A DNA stretch of 64,000 bases, taken from assembly GCF_000969825.1 (NCBI RefSeq), contig NZ_KQ033919.1:2536671-2600670 (forward strand), read 5' to 3'. Source of the stretch: Parabacteroides gordonii MS-1 = DSM 23371 (GTDB lineage: Bacteria > Bacteroidota > Bacteroidia > Bacteroidales > Tannerellaceae). Of the stretch, positions 1 to 8,831 are shown one piece after another. The notes under the pieces were generated by a model. The model did not search any database, was not told the origin of the DNA, and saw nothing but the letters and a program-made list of their open reading frames with translations. Position 1 is the first letter of the stretch. Each line of letters starts with the position of its first letter. Made by a program: the position numbers and the translations under genes.

Positions 1-22
1 ATTTGAAGAAATATTTTCGAGT

Positions 23-1291
23 ATGGAAGAAAATTTTGCATTACTGAGTCAATACAATTTTTGGAATGGGAATGTTCCTGAATTAGGTTTTATACGGGTT
101 GGTTATACAGATAAGATTTTTGATTACACAGGAAATAAGCTGATCAAAGTTCTTGTAGGACAGCGTCGTGTAGGGAAAAGCTATCTGCTTCGGCAAATTG
201 CTTACCGGTTAATTCAAAGTGGAATAAATCCTCGGAATATATTTTATATCAATAAAGAATTTACTGATTTTGACTGTGTACAAGATTATCATGATTTGGA
301 AACTTTGTTGAAACAGTATAAAGAAGCTTTGAATCCTGATGGGAAAGTTTGGTTGTTCATAGATGAAATACAAAATATATCTGGCTGGGAGCATTTTGTA
401 AACTCTTATTCTCAGAACTTTATAGATAGTTATGAAATCTTTATCAGTGGTTCGAACTCGAAAATGTTATCGGGAGAATTGGCTACCCTTCTGTCCGGGC
501 GATATGTGAATTTTGAAATATTTCCATTTAGCTTTCAAGAATATGCAGGCATAACTGGTAAAAGTGAGAGCAGACAAAGCTATATTGAATATATGGAAAG
601 CGGGGCTTTGCCGGAGTTATTTATTTTACCCAATAATGAAACCAAGCGTAATTATATCGCGGCAATAAAAGATACTGTCTTATTAAGGGATATTATTCAA
701 CGAAACAGTATAAAAGATCCGAAGTTGCTGGAAGATATTTTTATTTATCTTATAAATAATGCCTCCAACCTGGTTTCGATCACTAATATTCTGAACTTCT
801 TTAAAAGCAATAAAAGGAAAACTACTTATGATACAATATCTAACTATATAAGTTATATTGAGAATACTTTTTTGATTCATAAGGCTGAACGCTATGATAT
901 AAAAGGGAAAGATACTGTATCGGGTAATTGTAAGTATTATATTAACGATCTTGCTTTTAAGAATTATCTTTATTCTGGTTTTGCCTACGGAATTGGTTAT
1001 AAACTGGAAAATCTTATTTATTTACAATTGCGACGTTCCGGATATAATGTGTATGTGGGCGCGATGCGGGATAAAGAGGTCGATTTTGTGGCCAGTAAAG
1101 GTGATCGTATTATTTATTTGCAAAGTACGTATCTGCTTTCGGACGAACAAACTGTCCGTCGCGAATATGCTTCTTTGGAAGCGATTCAGGATAACTATGA
1201 AAAGTATGTTGTGTCTCTTGATGATTTCTCTTTTCCTTCCAATAAAGGGATACAGCATATTCAGGCTTGGAAGCTGACGGAAATTATCTGA
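23..1291 (+). CDS. AAA ATPase with DUF4143 C-terminal domain
   Basis: A 422-residue ATP-binding protein of the AAA_14/DUF4143 family, common in Bacteroidales. A Walker A motif (GQRRVGKS, residues 46-53) and a Walker B motif (LFIDE, 111-115) are visible. The C-terminal half has the typical DUF4143 layout, ending in a nuclease-like segment with 'DKEVDFV'. The role of these proteins is unsettled; they are often linked to mobile or defence contexts, but nothing here fixes a substrate. The start at 23 is the first ATG in frame and gives a normal full length. The next gene starts 10 bases after the stop, so cotranscription is possible. The gene is AT-rich compared with the cluster to its right. Confidence 0.85.
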   Translation: MEENFALLSQYNFWNGNVPELGFIRVGYTDKIFDYTGNKLIKVLVGQRRVGKSYLLRQIAYRLIQSGINPRNIFYINKEFTDFDCVQDYHDLETLLKQYKEALNPDGKVWLFIDEIQNISGWEHFVNSYSQNFIDSYEIFISGSNSKMLSGELATLLSGRYVNFEIFPFSFQEYAGITGKSESRQSYIEYMESGALPELFILPNNETKRNYIAAIKDTVLLRDIIQRNSIKDPKLLEDIFIYLINNASNLVSITNILNFFKSNKRKTTYDTISNYISYIENTFLIHKAERYDIKGKDTVSGNCKYYINDLAFKNYLYSGFAYGIGYKLENLIYLQLRRSGYNVYVGAMRDKEVDFVASKGDRIIYLQSTYLLSDEQTVRREYASLEAIQDNYEKYVVSLDDFSFPSNKGIQHIQAWKLTEII

Positions 1292-1301
1292 TTAACTTAT
1301 A

Positions 1302-3176
1302 ATGACACACGATAAACGAATGAAAAGCGCTTTTTACTTTATACTCTGTCTGTTAACTTTTGTGATGTGTAATAAACACTCTGAAGTATTGCCGCCTGAG
1401 TTAGTACATGCCGAATCTTTAATGTTGAGCCATCCGGACAGTGCTCTGGCTATTCTTGATTCAATGAAGATACCGTCTCCAGAAAATGAATTACAGTATG
1501 CTACCTGGTGTTTGCTTATTACACAGGCTCGAGATAAAAATTACCTGAAACATACGTCGGATTCTTTAATAAATAGAGCTCTCGAATATTTTGAAAAACA
1601 GGATGATCCGCTCAGAAAGGCAACAGCCTTGTATTATGAAGGACGTGTGAACTACGATATGAATAGGGCAGAGGAAGCTGCAACATTCTATTTACGTGCA
1701 CGGGATGTAGCAAAGAATACAACGGATTATAATTTGCTCTGTTTGATAAATTCCCATCTGGGAACATTGTATCTTCATAGGGACTTATGTACTCAAACAA
1801 CTGAGGCCTATAAGCTTGCTCATGATTACTCCCTGTTATTGGGAGACAGTGCAACTATATCATACTCTTTTTCATATTTAGGGCGTGCTTCTATAATTTG
1901 TGGCGATATGGATAAAGCTGTGGGCTATTATAAGGAAGCTATAGATATTGCCGAAAAATGTCGAAGTCAAAGAGCTTTAACTTCGGCTTGTGCAGAAATA
2001 GCAATGGCATATACCAGAATGGGGGAGCTGGATTCGTCTTTGTATTATCAGGTAAAATCATTAGGTATAGATGAAAGATCTGGTTCCCTTGATTTTTCAC
2101 AGATACGTTTAGGTATAGGAGAGACATATCGCTTGATGGGGCAGTTTGATTCGGCGTATTACTATTTAGAAAGTGCGTTGAATACGACGAATGTATATGT
2201 TAAAAAAAATGCAAGCCAGGAATTATACTATTTGTATCGGGATTTCGGAAAATATAAAGAAGCGATAGCGCATAATGATTTATATCGAATGTATATGGAT
2301 TCGGTAGAGAATATTAATCGTAGTATGAAAGTGGCTGAAATACAGGCAAAATATGACCGGCAAAAGCTTTTAAACGAAAATAATCAATTGTTGATTCAAA
2401 AAAGTCATTTTATAAAAAGTGCTTTGTCCATTCTGATCTTATTGCTTATACTAATCGGTTCATTGATATTTGTCTACCAACGTAAATTATTGCGTAAAGA
2501 GCGTGATATTCAGAAAACGAAAAAGCAGTTGCAGTCTCATTTAGTTCATTTGCGTGAAAATGAATCTGTTATCAGAAAGAATGAAGGTTTGATCAAATCA
2601 TTATCTTTGCAAATAGAAGAAAATACGGAACTGCAGGAGTCTTTGCAGGATAGAATTTTTGAAATTGAATGTATTCGCCAAAAGAATGAATCACTACTTG
2701 GTCAAAATAAGCTTTTACAGGAGAATATAGAAAACTACATTTATAAGTTACAGGAAAAAGGAATTGAGATAGAGACTTATGAATGTTTGGCAGTTCAAAA
2801 TACAGTTTTGCATGACCGTGAAAAGTTCCTTTGTAACGAATTGGTAAAACGAATGGAAGTATTAAATAACCTGGCAGTATCTCCTCGTTATATAACAGAT
2901 GATAAATGGACTGAAATCTTCGATTTAGTAAATATGGTCTATGAGGATTTAACTTATCGTCTGCAGAAAGATTTCCCCACATTAACGGATAGTGATCTCC
3001 GGATTTGTTGTCTGATTAAATTGCATCTGAGCAACCCCATTATAGCGACATTAACAGGAATTTCCTCTTCTTCCGTAACTAAACGGAAACAGCGTTTAAA
3101 AGAACGTATCAGCCAACATTTGGTTACTCCCCTGGATAGGGAAACTTCAGTCGACGCTTTTCTTTGGGAATATTGA
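1302..3176 (+). CDS. Membrane-anchored TPR regulator with C-terminal HTH
   Basis: A 624-residue protein of a Bacteroidetes-specific regulator architecture. It has an N-terminal export/lipoprotein-like segment with Cys soon after ('FVMCNKH'; the lipobox is not canonical), then tetratricopeptide repeats over roughly residues 30-340. One transmembrane helix follows (about 372-392), then a long coiled coil (about 395-500), and a C-terminal helix-turn-helix resembling LuxR-type DNA-binding domains (about 565-610, 'GISSSSVTKRKQRLKERI'). This suggests a periplasmic sensor coupled directly to a cytoplasmic DNA-binding domain. An alternative start lies at 1320. The secreted DUF3244 gene lies immediately downstream, a pairing often seen in Bacteroides. 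Ligand and targets are unknown. Confidence 0.8.
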   Translation: MTHDKRMKSAFYFILCLLTFVMCNKHSEVLPPELVHAESLMLSHPDSALAILDSMKIPSPENELQYATWCLLITQARDKNYLKHTSDSLINRALEYFEKQDDPLRKATALYYEGRVNYDMNRAEEAATFYLRARDVAKNTTDYNLLCLINSHLGTLYLHRDLCTQTTEAYKLAHDYSLLLGDSATISYSFSYLGRASIICGDMDKAVGYYKEAIDIAEKCRSQRALTSACAEIAMAYTRMGELDSSLYYQVKSLGIDERSGSLDFSQIRLGIGETYRLMGQFDSAYYYLESALNTTNVYVKKNASQELYYLYRDFGKYKEAIAHNDLYRMYMDSVENINRSMKVAEIQAKYDRQKLLNENNQLLIQKSHFIKSALSILILLLILIGSLIFVYQRKLLRKERDIQKTKKQLQSHLVHLRENESVIRKNEGLIKSLSLQIEENTELQESLQDRIFEIECIRQKNESLLGQNKLLQENIENYIYKLQEKGIEIETYECLAVQNTVLHDREKFLCNELVKRMEVLNNLAVSPRYITDDKWTEIFDLVNMVYEDLTYRLQKDFPTLTDSDLRICCLIKLHLSNPIIATLTGISSSSVTKRKQRLKERISQHLVTPLDRETSVDAFLWEY

Positions 3177-3270
3177 AAAATGATTTGTCCGTATTTTATG
3201 GATATAATAGATGGTAATTGCTTTATTAATAGTATTTTATAATTTGTGGATGTCCACATTGATTCTATCC

Positions 3271-3297
3271 TTGTTTGTTGCAAAACACATATCTTTG
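3271..3297 (+). promoter_or_regulatory. Possible promoter of the DUF3244 gene
   Basis: TATCTTTG at 3290-3297 matches the Bacteroidetes -7 consensus TAnnTTTG. A TTG at 3271-3273 lies 16 bases upstream, shorter than the usual 19-21. The start codon is 33 bases downstream. Confidence 0.4.
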
Positions 3298-3329
3298 TTA
3301 TGTATTAATCATCTCAAATAATTAAAATC

Positions 3330-3737
3330 ATGGTAAAGGGTAAAAAAATGTTTACATGGATTGTATGTGTATTTTTTGTACTTATTTTCAGTGGATTAAT
3401 AGTACAGGATTTGTCTGCAAAGACAATGTCCGCAGTTACATTTGGCGGTTGGTGGACAGAAGGGCATCGTTCTGCTTCCGGAGTTGTTCCTATTTCTGCT
3501 GTTATTAATGGGGATATCTTATCTATTCAAAGTTCCAGCCAGCGTTCCGATATTGTTGTACGAATATCGAAAGATGGCATTGTTCTTTATGAAGCGAGAG
3601 TTTCGGCTTCAGAAGCAGAATATACTATGATTGATTTAGGTGGTTTAGATGCAGATACGTATGTTCTGGATTTGACAAACCAATGGGGAGATCACCTATA
3701 TGGAATATTTGAAAAAGAAGGAAGTAATAGTCTATAG
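3330..3737 (+). CDS. Small secreted DUF3244-like protein
   Basis: A 135-residue exported protein. The hydrophobic N-terminus (about residues 7-25) ends in 'LSAK', fitting a signal peptide. The rest is a compact beta-rich domain with 'YEARVSASEAEYTMIDLGGL' and 'ADTYVLDLTNQWGDHLYG', which resembles DUF3244 proteins of Bacteroides and Parabacteroides. Such genes commonly sit next to TPR/HTH membrane regulators like the one just upstream, so it may be a regulatory partner or target; its biochemical role is unknown. A second in-frame ATG lies at 3348. A terminator follows at 3813. Confidence 0.7.
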   Translation: MVKGKKMFTWIVCVFFVLIFSGLIVQDLSAKTMSAVTFGGWWTEGHRSASGVVPISAVINGDILSIQSSSQRSDIVVRISKDGIVLYEARVSASEAEYTMIDLGGLDADTYVLDLTNQWGDHLYGIFEKEGSNSL

Positions 3738-3812
3738 GTAATAAGATGTTTGCAAAGTGTTTTGAGAGTGTGTGAAACTGACTAACTATTTAGTTAGTGG
3801 TAAAATCAGGTG

Positions 3813-3850
3813 AATAGAGTTTATATTTCATATATAGGCTCTATTTTTTT
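3813..3850 (+). terminator. Intrinsic terminator after the DUF3244 gene
   Basis: AATAGAG (3813-3819) pairs with CTCTATT (3839-3845) and is followed by a T run. A separate perfect 8-bp inverted repeat (ACTAACTA / TAGTTAGT) lies at 3781-3798. The rest of the 3738-4120 gap is AT-rich with no supported gene. A TAnnTTTG-like box at 4106-4113 lies very close to the next start codon. Confidence 0.6.
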
Positions 3851-4120
3851 ATTTCCATTGATCCTTTTTATCTGATTTACCTTGCATTTTAATGGCTTTT
3901 TATAAATCATTTTTGGGTATATTTGAATGTTTATTACTTTAACTTTTATACGATTGATTTTTAACCAAAAAGAGGATTTACTTTTTAAACAAAACTTTTA
4001 CAGCTTCTGTTCTATATGCAAATCGAAAGAAATATACTTCCTCTGTCCTTTCCTTGTACTAAAATGACTCTGGTCGGTATTTTAGGTGTTAAGTTAATCA
4101 CAAGATAAATTTGTTTTATT

Positions 4121-4993
4121 ATGGGAAGAATTGTGTATTTTCTTCATGCCATTGGTATACTTTTTTTATTATCATCTTGCATAAAAGAAGATATGGATGA
4201 TTGTGTAATAACACATACTGTAAAAGTATATGTAAAGGATAAGAATTATTCAAATATAGAGAGTGTTTTCCAGCTGGTAAAGAAAGATGAAAACTTGCCT
4301 TATCGTGCATTTATTAGTACGGTGCATTATCAGTTACGTGATATAAAAACCGGACAAATTGTTGAAGAAAAGTCAGATAATGCATTAAGTGATAGTGACC
4401 AGTTCTATACAATTCAGTTCAATAATTTGCCTCAGGGTGATTATAATCTTACTGTGTGGGGGAATATACAATCGGATATGGCAACCGGTATTTTACATAA
4501 TAATGGTAATGAGTTGACAGATACTTATGTTGCCAATAAAAATATCACTTTTACTTCCGAGCCTTTTTCCGACCTGTTAATGCTGGAGAGAGCTAAAGGT
4601 GATTTGCTTCTGCTTTGTTCGAATTTCCCGTCTGAGATAACGCAGGTAGAAGAAAAAGTTACTTCATTATATGATACGGTAGATCCTTATTTGAAGTATA
4701 CGGGGAATACGACTGTTCACAAAACGGGGCCTGTTAAACCTCTTATTGAGACTGTGCTGGCACCTTCTGTGGCGGGGGGAAGTTCGAAGTTACACCTTCG
4801 TTTCTTTTCCGGTACTTCCGGGAATGCATCTAAAGAACTTGTTGTTCCGGAAATACCTCTTATAATGAATCGAAATCAGGTAACTGCTGTGGAGGTTAAC
4901 TATAATAAGATCACCGACGTATTGGAGATATGGACGTATGTCGATGGTGAGTGGACTATGATCCATCATTTGGATATCTTAAACACCAAATAA
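4121..4993 (+). CDS. FimB/Mfa2-type fimbrial anchor lipoprotein
   Basis: A 290-residue lipoprotein with signal peptide and lipobox ('LLSSC', Cys about residue 20), followed by 'IKEDMDDC', the characteristic start of FimB/Mfa2 (DUF1812) proteins. In Porphyromonas, FimB and Mfa2 anchor type V pili to the outer membrane and limit fibre length. A 'LPQGDYNLTVWGN' segment (about residues 105-117), typical of the first beta-sandwich of this family, is visible. It heads a run of four lipoprotein genes (4121-8690). GC content is lower than in the genes that follow. No cleavage-type 'TR' motif is seen near the N-terminus, unlike the three downstream genes, consistent with an anchor rather than a polymerising subunit. 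Confidence 0.8.
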   Translation: MGRIVYFLHAIGILFLLSSCIKEDMDDCVITHTVKVYVKDKNYSNIESVFQLVKKDENLPYRAFISTVHYQLRDIKTGQIVEEKSDNALSDSDQFYTIQFNNLPQGDYNLTVWGNIQSDMATGILHNNGNELTDTYVANKNITFTSEPFSDLLMLERAKGDLLLLCSNFPSEITQVEEKVTSLYDTVDPYLKYTGNTTVHKTGPVKPLIETVLAPSVAGGSSKLHLRFFSGTSGNASKELVVPEIPLIMNRNQVTAVEVNYNKITDVLEIWTYVDGEWTMIHHLDILNTK

Positions 4994-5035
4994 TATATTC
5001 TTTTTTCTAGTTATTTACTTTAATAATTTCGGCTT

Positions 5036-6109
5036 ATGAAAAGTGTTGTTTTTTTATCAGTAATTTCTTTACTGATGTTTGCCTCATGTTCAAATGAAGA
5101 CAACGTAGATCCTGTAGAGAGTGAAAACGGTTCAGTTACTTTTGAACTGTCAGCAGTGAATGAAATAGAGAGTGGCTCGGTGACACGTGCTCCGGTTTAT
5201 AGCCAGGAAGCCACCCAGCATGTAACCCAGGTGGATGTGTATGCTTTTAAAAAGAGTGGCTCGGATTATCTTTTTGAAAAATCGTACAATATTGCAGGCT
5301 GGACGGACGGTACGACTTTCAAACGTTTTTCCGTTCCGGAAGAGAACAAACTGGCTATGGGAGATTATAAGTTCCTGGCGGTTGGAGTCGGAGCGGATAA
5401 TCAGTTTGCAATAACATCACCTACTGCTTCCACGACTAAGTTTGAAGATATGGTGGCTACTATTGCTACGACAGGTAACGAAACGGAGATCTTTGCCGGT
5501 TCTACCCCTTATACGATCATCGCCCAGGGTAGCCGTGTCAGTATCCAGATGACTCGTCAGATAGCCGGTGTTCTGGGATATTTTAAGAATGTACCGACAA
5601 CGGTAGACGGAACTGCTGTTAAGTACCTGCGGCTTTCAGTATCGGCCACCAATAAAGTGACGAACCTTTCTACAGGTGCCGGATCGACAGCGGGAACCAG
5701 TCCGTACAATATTATCGATATCGACCTTTCTACACAAGGTACAGCGAATGATGTTTATACCGGAAATACGGTTGGGTCTGGTGTTGTCAAAGTTGCGAAT
5801 TCACAGCTTAGCGGTAAATATATGGTTCCTGTTAGTGCTATTACAATGACTTTGGGCTTGTATGATGCGAGTGGAACAGCTCTCAGGACATGGGCGGTTT
5901 CTTCTCCCGGAACAGGTACGAGCTTCGATATTCTGGCCAACCATTTCTATACGTTAGGTAGGAAAGTGACTGCAGGCAGTACTGTTGGAGATCCGGATGA
6001 TCCGAATGATAACGATAATCCGATCGATTTGCTGACTGACCAAACAATCACCATCACTATCTCTCCTAACTGGGTGGCTATTCACGATTTGGTTCTACAG
6101 ACTCCTTAA
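5036..6109 (+). CDS. Fimbrillin family protein (FimA/Mfa1-like subunit)
   Basis: A 357-residue lipoprotein with signal peptide and lipobox ('LMFASC', Cys about 19), then an acidic linker and 'SVTRAP' (about residues 48-53). Type V fimbrillins are cleaved after an Arg in this region so that the freed groove accepts a donor strand. The body is beta-rich and the C-terminus ends with the 'ITISPNW' strand seen in major fimbrial subunits. It follows the Mfa2-like anchor by 42 bases and precedes two more pilin-like lipoproteins, so it is the best candidate for the shaft subunit. The exact subfamily was not resolved by eye. Confidence 0.78.
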   Translation: MKSVVFLSVISLLMFASCSNEDNVDPVESENGSVTFELSAVNEIESGSVTRAPVYSQEATQHVTQVDVYAFKKSGSDYLFEKSYNIAGWTDGTTFKRFSVPEENKLAMGDYKFLAVGVGADNQFAITSPTASTTKFEDMVATIATTGNETEIFAGSTPYTIIAQGSRVSIQMTRQIAGVLGYFKNVPTTVDGTAVKYLRLSVSATNKVTNLSTGAGSTAGTSPYNIIDIDLSTQGTANDVYTGNTVGSGVVKVANSQLSGKYMVPVSAITMTLGLYDASGTALRTWAVSSPGTGTSFDILANHFYTLGRKVTAGSTVGDPDDPNDNDNPIDLLTDQTITITISPNWVAIHDLVLQTP

Positions 6110-6121
6110 ACTGAATGTCGT

Positions 6122-7159
6122 ATGAATATTATGCGTCGGACAACAGATGTTTATTTTTGGGCCGCTCTCCTGGCTTCCTTATGGCTGGGAGGGTGTTCTA
6201 CGGATGATATTCCTCTCGATCAGGAAGTCGGAACGGTTTCTGTTCCTTTGTCGATCATGGAAGAAGGGAGCAATCTCACCCGTGCGTTGGGAGATGCTAC
6301 CCCTTCCGTGAATCGGGTATTGATCCTGCCGTTTAAAAAGACGAATGAATCCCTGGCGAATGATCCGGCCAATTTTGTACCGGATTATACAGCCGTCAAA
6401 CAGATCGATCTAAATGCATTCCCTTTGAATACGGCTATGCTCCGGATGACTGCCGGCTCGACATACCAGTTAATGGTGATCGGTTATAACCGGAATGATT
6501 ATGACTTCGCTAATCCGGCCGCTTCCGGCAGACGTTTCGACCTGGGAATATCCGGTCGGCCGTCGACCCTGGCCGATGTGAATTTGAAGTTGATCAATGC
6601 AACGGATGTTCCCGAACTGTTTTCCTGTATGGGTAATGGATATAATGGAACTGTTTCGGTTGGAGGATTATTTAAACCCGAGCTGGTAAATAATATAAAA
6701 GGGACGTTAAACAGGATTTCCAGTGGTTTAACGCTGAATATTACCAATATTCCCGCCTATGTGAGCTCTATTCGTTTGAGAGCCGAACAGCTGGTTACGG
6801 CAGTGAAGGCCGCTGATGGTACTCCTGTGCAATGGCAGGTTGTCGGTGACACCGGGGTAAGGACGTTGGGGTTATTAGCTCCCGCATCCGGTAAAGTCAC
6901 ATTCAACATGTTTATGTTGCCTACTTTGGATGCACGTAAAACGCTTTTATATCTGGATGTTATTTATGCGGGTATTACGGAGCAGTACACGGTGAAGATT
7001 GCTGATGTTGCCAATGTTGTCTCCGGCAATCGAATCATATTCTCACCGAACCATTGGGTACGGATTGATGGTGATTACAATAAAATCAACTTGGGTTTTA
7101 CCTTATCCAATAATATTAATCTGGATGATAATGCCTGGGATGGTATTCAAAACTATTAA
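6122..7159 (+). CDS. Fimbrillin-like lipoprotein, probable accessory pilin
   Basis: A 345-residue lipoprotein with a lipobox ('LWLGGC', Cys about 25) and a 'NLTRAL' site near residue 57, comparable to the TR site of the preceding gene. The domain contains 'AGSTYQLMVIGYN', typical of the fimbrillin fold, and ends 'SPNHWVRIDGDYN'. It lies 12 bases after the previous pilin-like gene and 13 bases before the next, indicating one operon. In known type V pili such genes encode tip or accessory subunits (FimC-E, Mfa3-5); which of these it corresponds to is not clear. A second ATG at 6131 is an alternative start. Confidence 0.68.
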   Translation: MNIMRRTTDVYFWAALLASLWLGGCSTDDIPLDQEVGTVSVPLSIMEEGSNLTRALGDATPSVNRVLILPFKKTNESLANDPANFVPDYTAVKQIDLNAFPLNTAMLRMTAGSTYQLMVIGYNRNDYDFANPAASGRRFDLGISGRPSTLADVNLKLINATDVPELFSCMGNGYNGTVSVGGLFKPELVNNIKGTLNRISSGLTLNITNIPAYVSSIRLRAEQLVTAVKAADGTPVQWQVVGDTGVRTLGLLAPASGKVTFNMFMLPTLDARKTLLYLDVIYAGITEQYTVKIADVANVVSGNRIIFSPNHWVRIDGDYNKINLGFTLSNNINLDDNAWDGIQNY

Positions 7160-7172
7160 AAGAGTAACGAAG

Positions 7173-8690
7173 ATGAAGACATTTATTCTTGTTTGGGTTG
7201 GTTTGCTTCCGCTCTTGCTTTTTGCTGCCTGTGAGAAGGAAGAATTGGCGCCCGTTGAAACGGAAAAGCCGGCAGAGACTCCTGATGACGGAGGCTCCGG
7301 TGTTGTCCCGGAGGGATATTTTGTAGTAACATTCTCACCGGAAAGCGGTATGACCCGGACTCCTGTGAGTGGCCTGGATGGGCGGGTTCGTCATCTTCGT
7401 TACCTTGTTTATAATGAATCAGGGACGTTTGTAAAGGAAAAAGAGGTGTTGCCTCTGACTTCCGAGACAACGACCTGGCCATTATCTGCCATAAGAGATA
7501 CTTTGCCAAGGGGAGTCTATACGGCTGTTTTCCTGGGAAACACGGATAAGAATTTGTTCCCTTACCCTGTTACGGGCGGTGGACAGGGAGTGGCAGATGT
7601 GTTACTGAACTATAAAGGGCAGATGTCGGATGCACGTATCGTATTGCCCAACGGCCCTTTTTCCGATACGTCGGAATATTATGAAGCGAAGGTGAGTTTT
7701 TCGCCTGCTGCGCCGAATCCGAATATTGTGTTACAACGGATCATCGGAATGTTTAAGGTACACCGTAATTTTGTGGATGCACAGACAGCGCTTAACCAAC
7801 TAGTTAACAATATTGTGACACAGATACAGTATAAGAATTATATACAAACTACGGTAGGAGGATCGATAACGACTCCTGGCTCATTGCGGTATTTATTAAA
7901 ACAAATTACTGTTACTCCTCTTGTCCCTCTTGCTGATAATGTTGTAAATGCTGTAGCCGATGCTTTGCTGATTCCTGTAACAGATGCTCTTTATAATATT
8001 TTGCTGCAACAATTAGTAAATCAGATCGGATTGGCGCTGACCGGAAATGCTAATCAGCAGGGAGCGCTTAGCGGAATCGGTGTTTTGTTGAATCCCTGGG
8101 TGGGCGATTCGGCTCGTACGGCCATTGTCAGTATTAATAATTTCCCGAAGTCGGTTGATCTGAACAATAATGTGACAGACTATTATACCGGAGTGAACAG
8201 GTTCAGGTTTAATTTTACCGGAGGAAATGTTTACAGTGAAAAAGATATCCTTATCCGTGGTTTTCATGGTAGTTTCGATGTTCGCCGTATCAGTGCCATA
8301 CGTGACGGGCTTATATCCGGTTTTCTGATTGAGAATACGATCGACGGGCCTCTTTTGCTGAATGGTGCTTTTATCGATATTACAGATCCGGTAACGGCTA
8401 ACGTGGCGACGAATATGCGTTATAAAGCCGATTATTCCTTTGTCGACTTAGGGCTTAAATCATATACCCAGCAAACCGATGGAAACCATTCGCTTACGCT
8501 GAGTGTAAAACTTGGGAATATTGCGAATATCGATGGTATACTGGGAGGAATACCTTTGCTGAGTGCTATATTGAGTACAGTTCTGACTCCTATAAAGAAT
8601 ATTACAGTTTCCATCCCTGTTAATCTACCCTTGCTGGGTGTGAATAACCTGCAATTGTCGGGTAGCTGGAGTGCGGTGACATCTTATTGA
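7173..8690 (+). CDS. Large fimbrial lipoprotein, probable tip subunit
   Basis: A 505-residue lipoprotein. The start is set at 7173, where a signal peptide with lipobox ('LLFAAC', Cys about 18) begins; the open frame extends upstream into the preceding gene but without a signal sequence. 'GMTRTPV' (about residues 60-66) parallels the TR cleavage motif of the other two pilins. An Mfa2-like 'LPRGVYTAVFLGN' segment follows, then a long unusual middle part rich in Asn, Gln and hydrophobic residues (about 190-310). Being last and largest in the pilus operon it may be a tip adhesin, but this is inference. The 141 bases to the next gene hold the promoter of the pigment cluster. Confidence 0.65.
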   Translation: MKTFILVWVGLLPLLLFAACEKEELAPVETEKPAETPDDGGSGVVPEGYFVVTFSPESGMTRTPVSGLDGRVRHLRYLVYNESGTFVKEKEVLPLTSETTTWPLSAIRDTLPRGVYTAVFLGNTDKNLFPYPVTGGGQGVADVLLNYKGQMSDARIVLPNGPFSDTSEYYEAKVSFSPAAPNPNIVLQRIIGMFKVHRNFVDAQTALNQLVNNIVTQIQYKNYIQTTVGGSITTPGSLRYLLKQITVTPLVPLADNVVNAVADALLIPVTDALYNILLQQLVNQIGLALTGNANQQGALSGIGVLLNPWVGDSARTAIVSINNFPKSVDLNNNVTDYYTGVNRFRFNFTGGNVYSEKDILIRGFHGSFDVRRISAIRDGLISGFLIENTIDGPLLLNGAFIDITDPVTANVATNMRYKADYSFVDLGLKSYTQQTDGNHSLTLSVKLGNIANIDGILGGIPLLSAILSTVLTPIKNITVSIPVNLPLLGVNNLQLSGSWSAVTSY

Positions 8691-8779
8691 TTTATCCATC
8701 TTTGACTTTCATATTTTCCGGGAAAAGAGCTTGTGGGGAATGAGGAGGCTTATAACTTTAAGTTAAAGTGTTACTTAGC

Positions 8780-8810
8780 TTTGTATACTTGAGCAAAAAA
8801 GCTACTTTTG
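8780..8810 (+). promoter_or_regulatory. Promoter of the aryl-polyene-type cluster
   Basis: TTTG at 8780-8783, a 19-base spacer, then TACTTTTG at 8803-8810, an essentially perfect Bacteroidetes promoter. Transcription would start near 8816-8818, just before an AAAGGA ribosome-binding stretch (8822-8827) and the ATG at 8832. An overlapping TAGCTTTG (8776-8783) also fits the -7 pattern. Confidence 0.8.
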
Positions 8811-8831
8811 CACGAGAATATAAAGGAATAT

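Noticed and set aside
6999-7172. N-terminal extension of the last fimbrial lipoprotein
   Set aside because: It overlaps the preceding pilin in another frame and precedes the lipoprotein signal peptide.
8808-8831. Upstream TTG start for the ammonia-lyase
   Set aside because: The TTG overlaps the -7 box TACTTTTG (8803-8810); ATG 8832 has a better ribosome-binding stretch.
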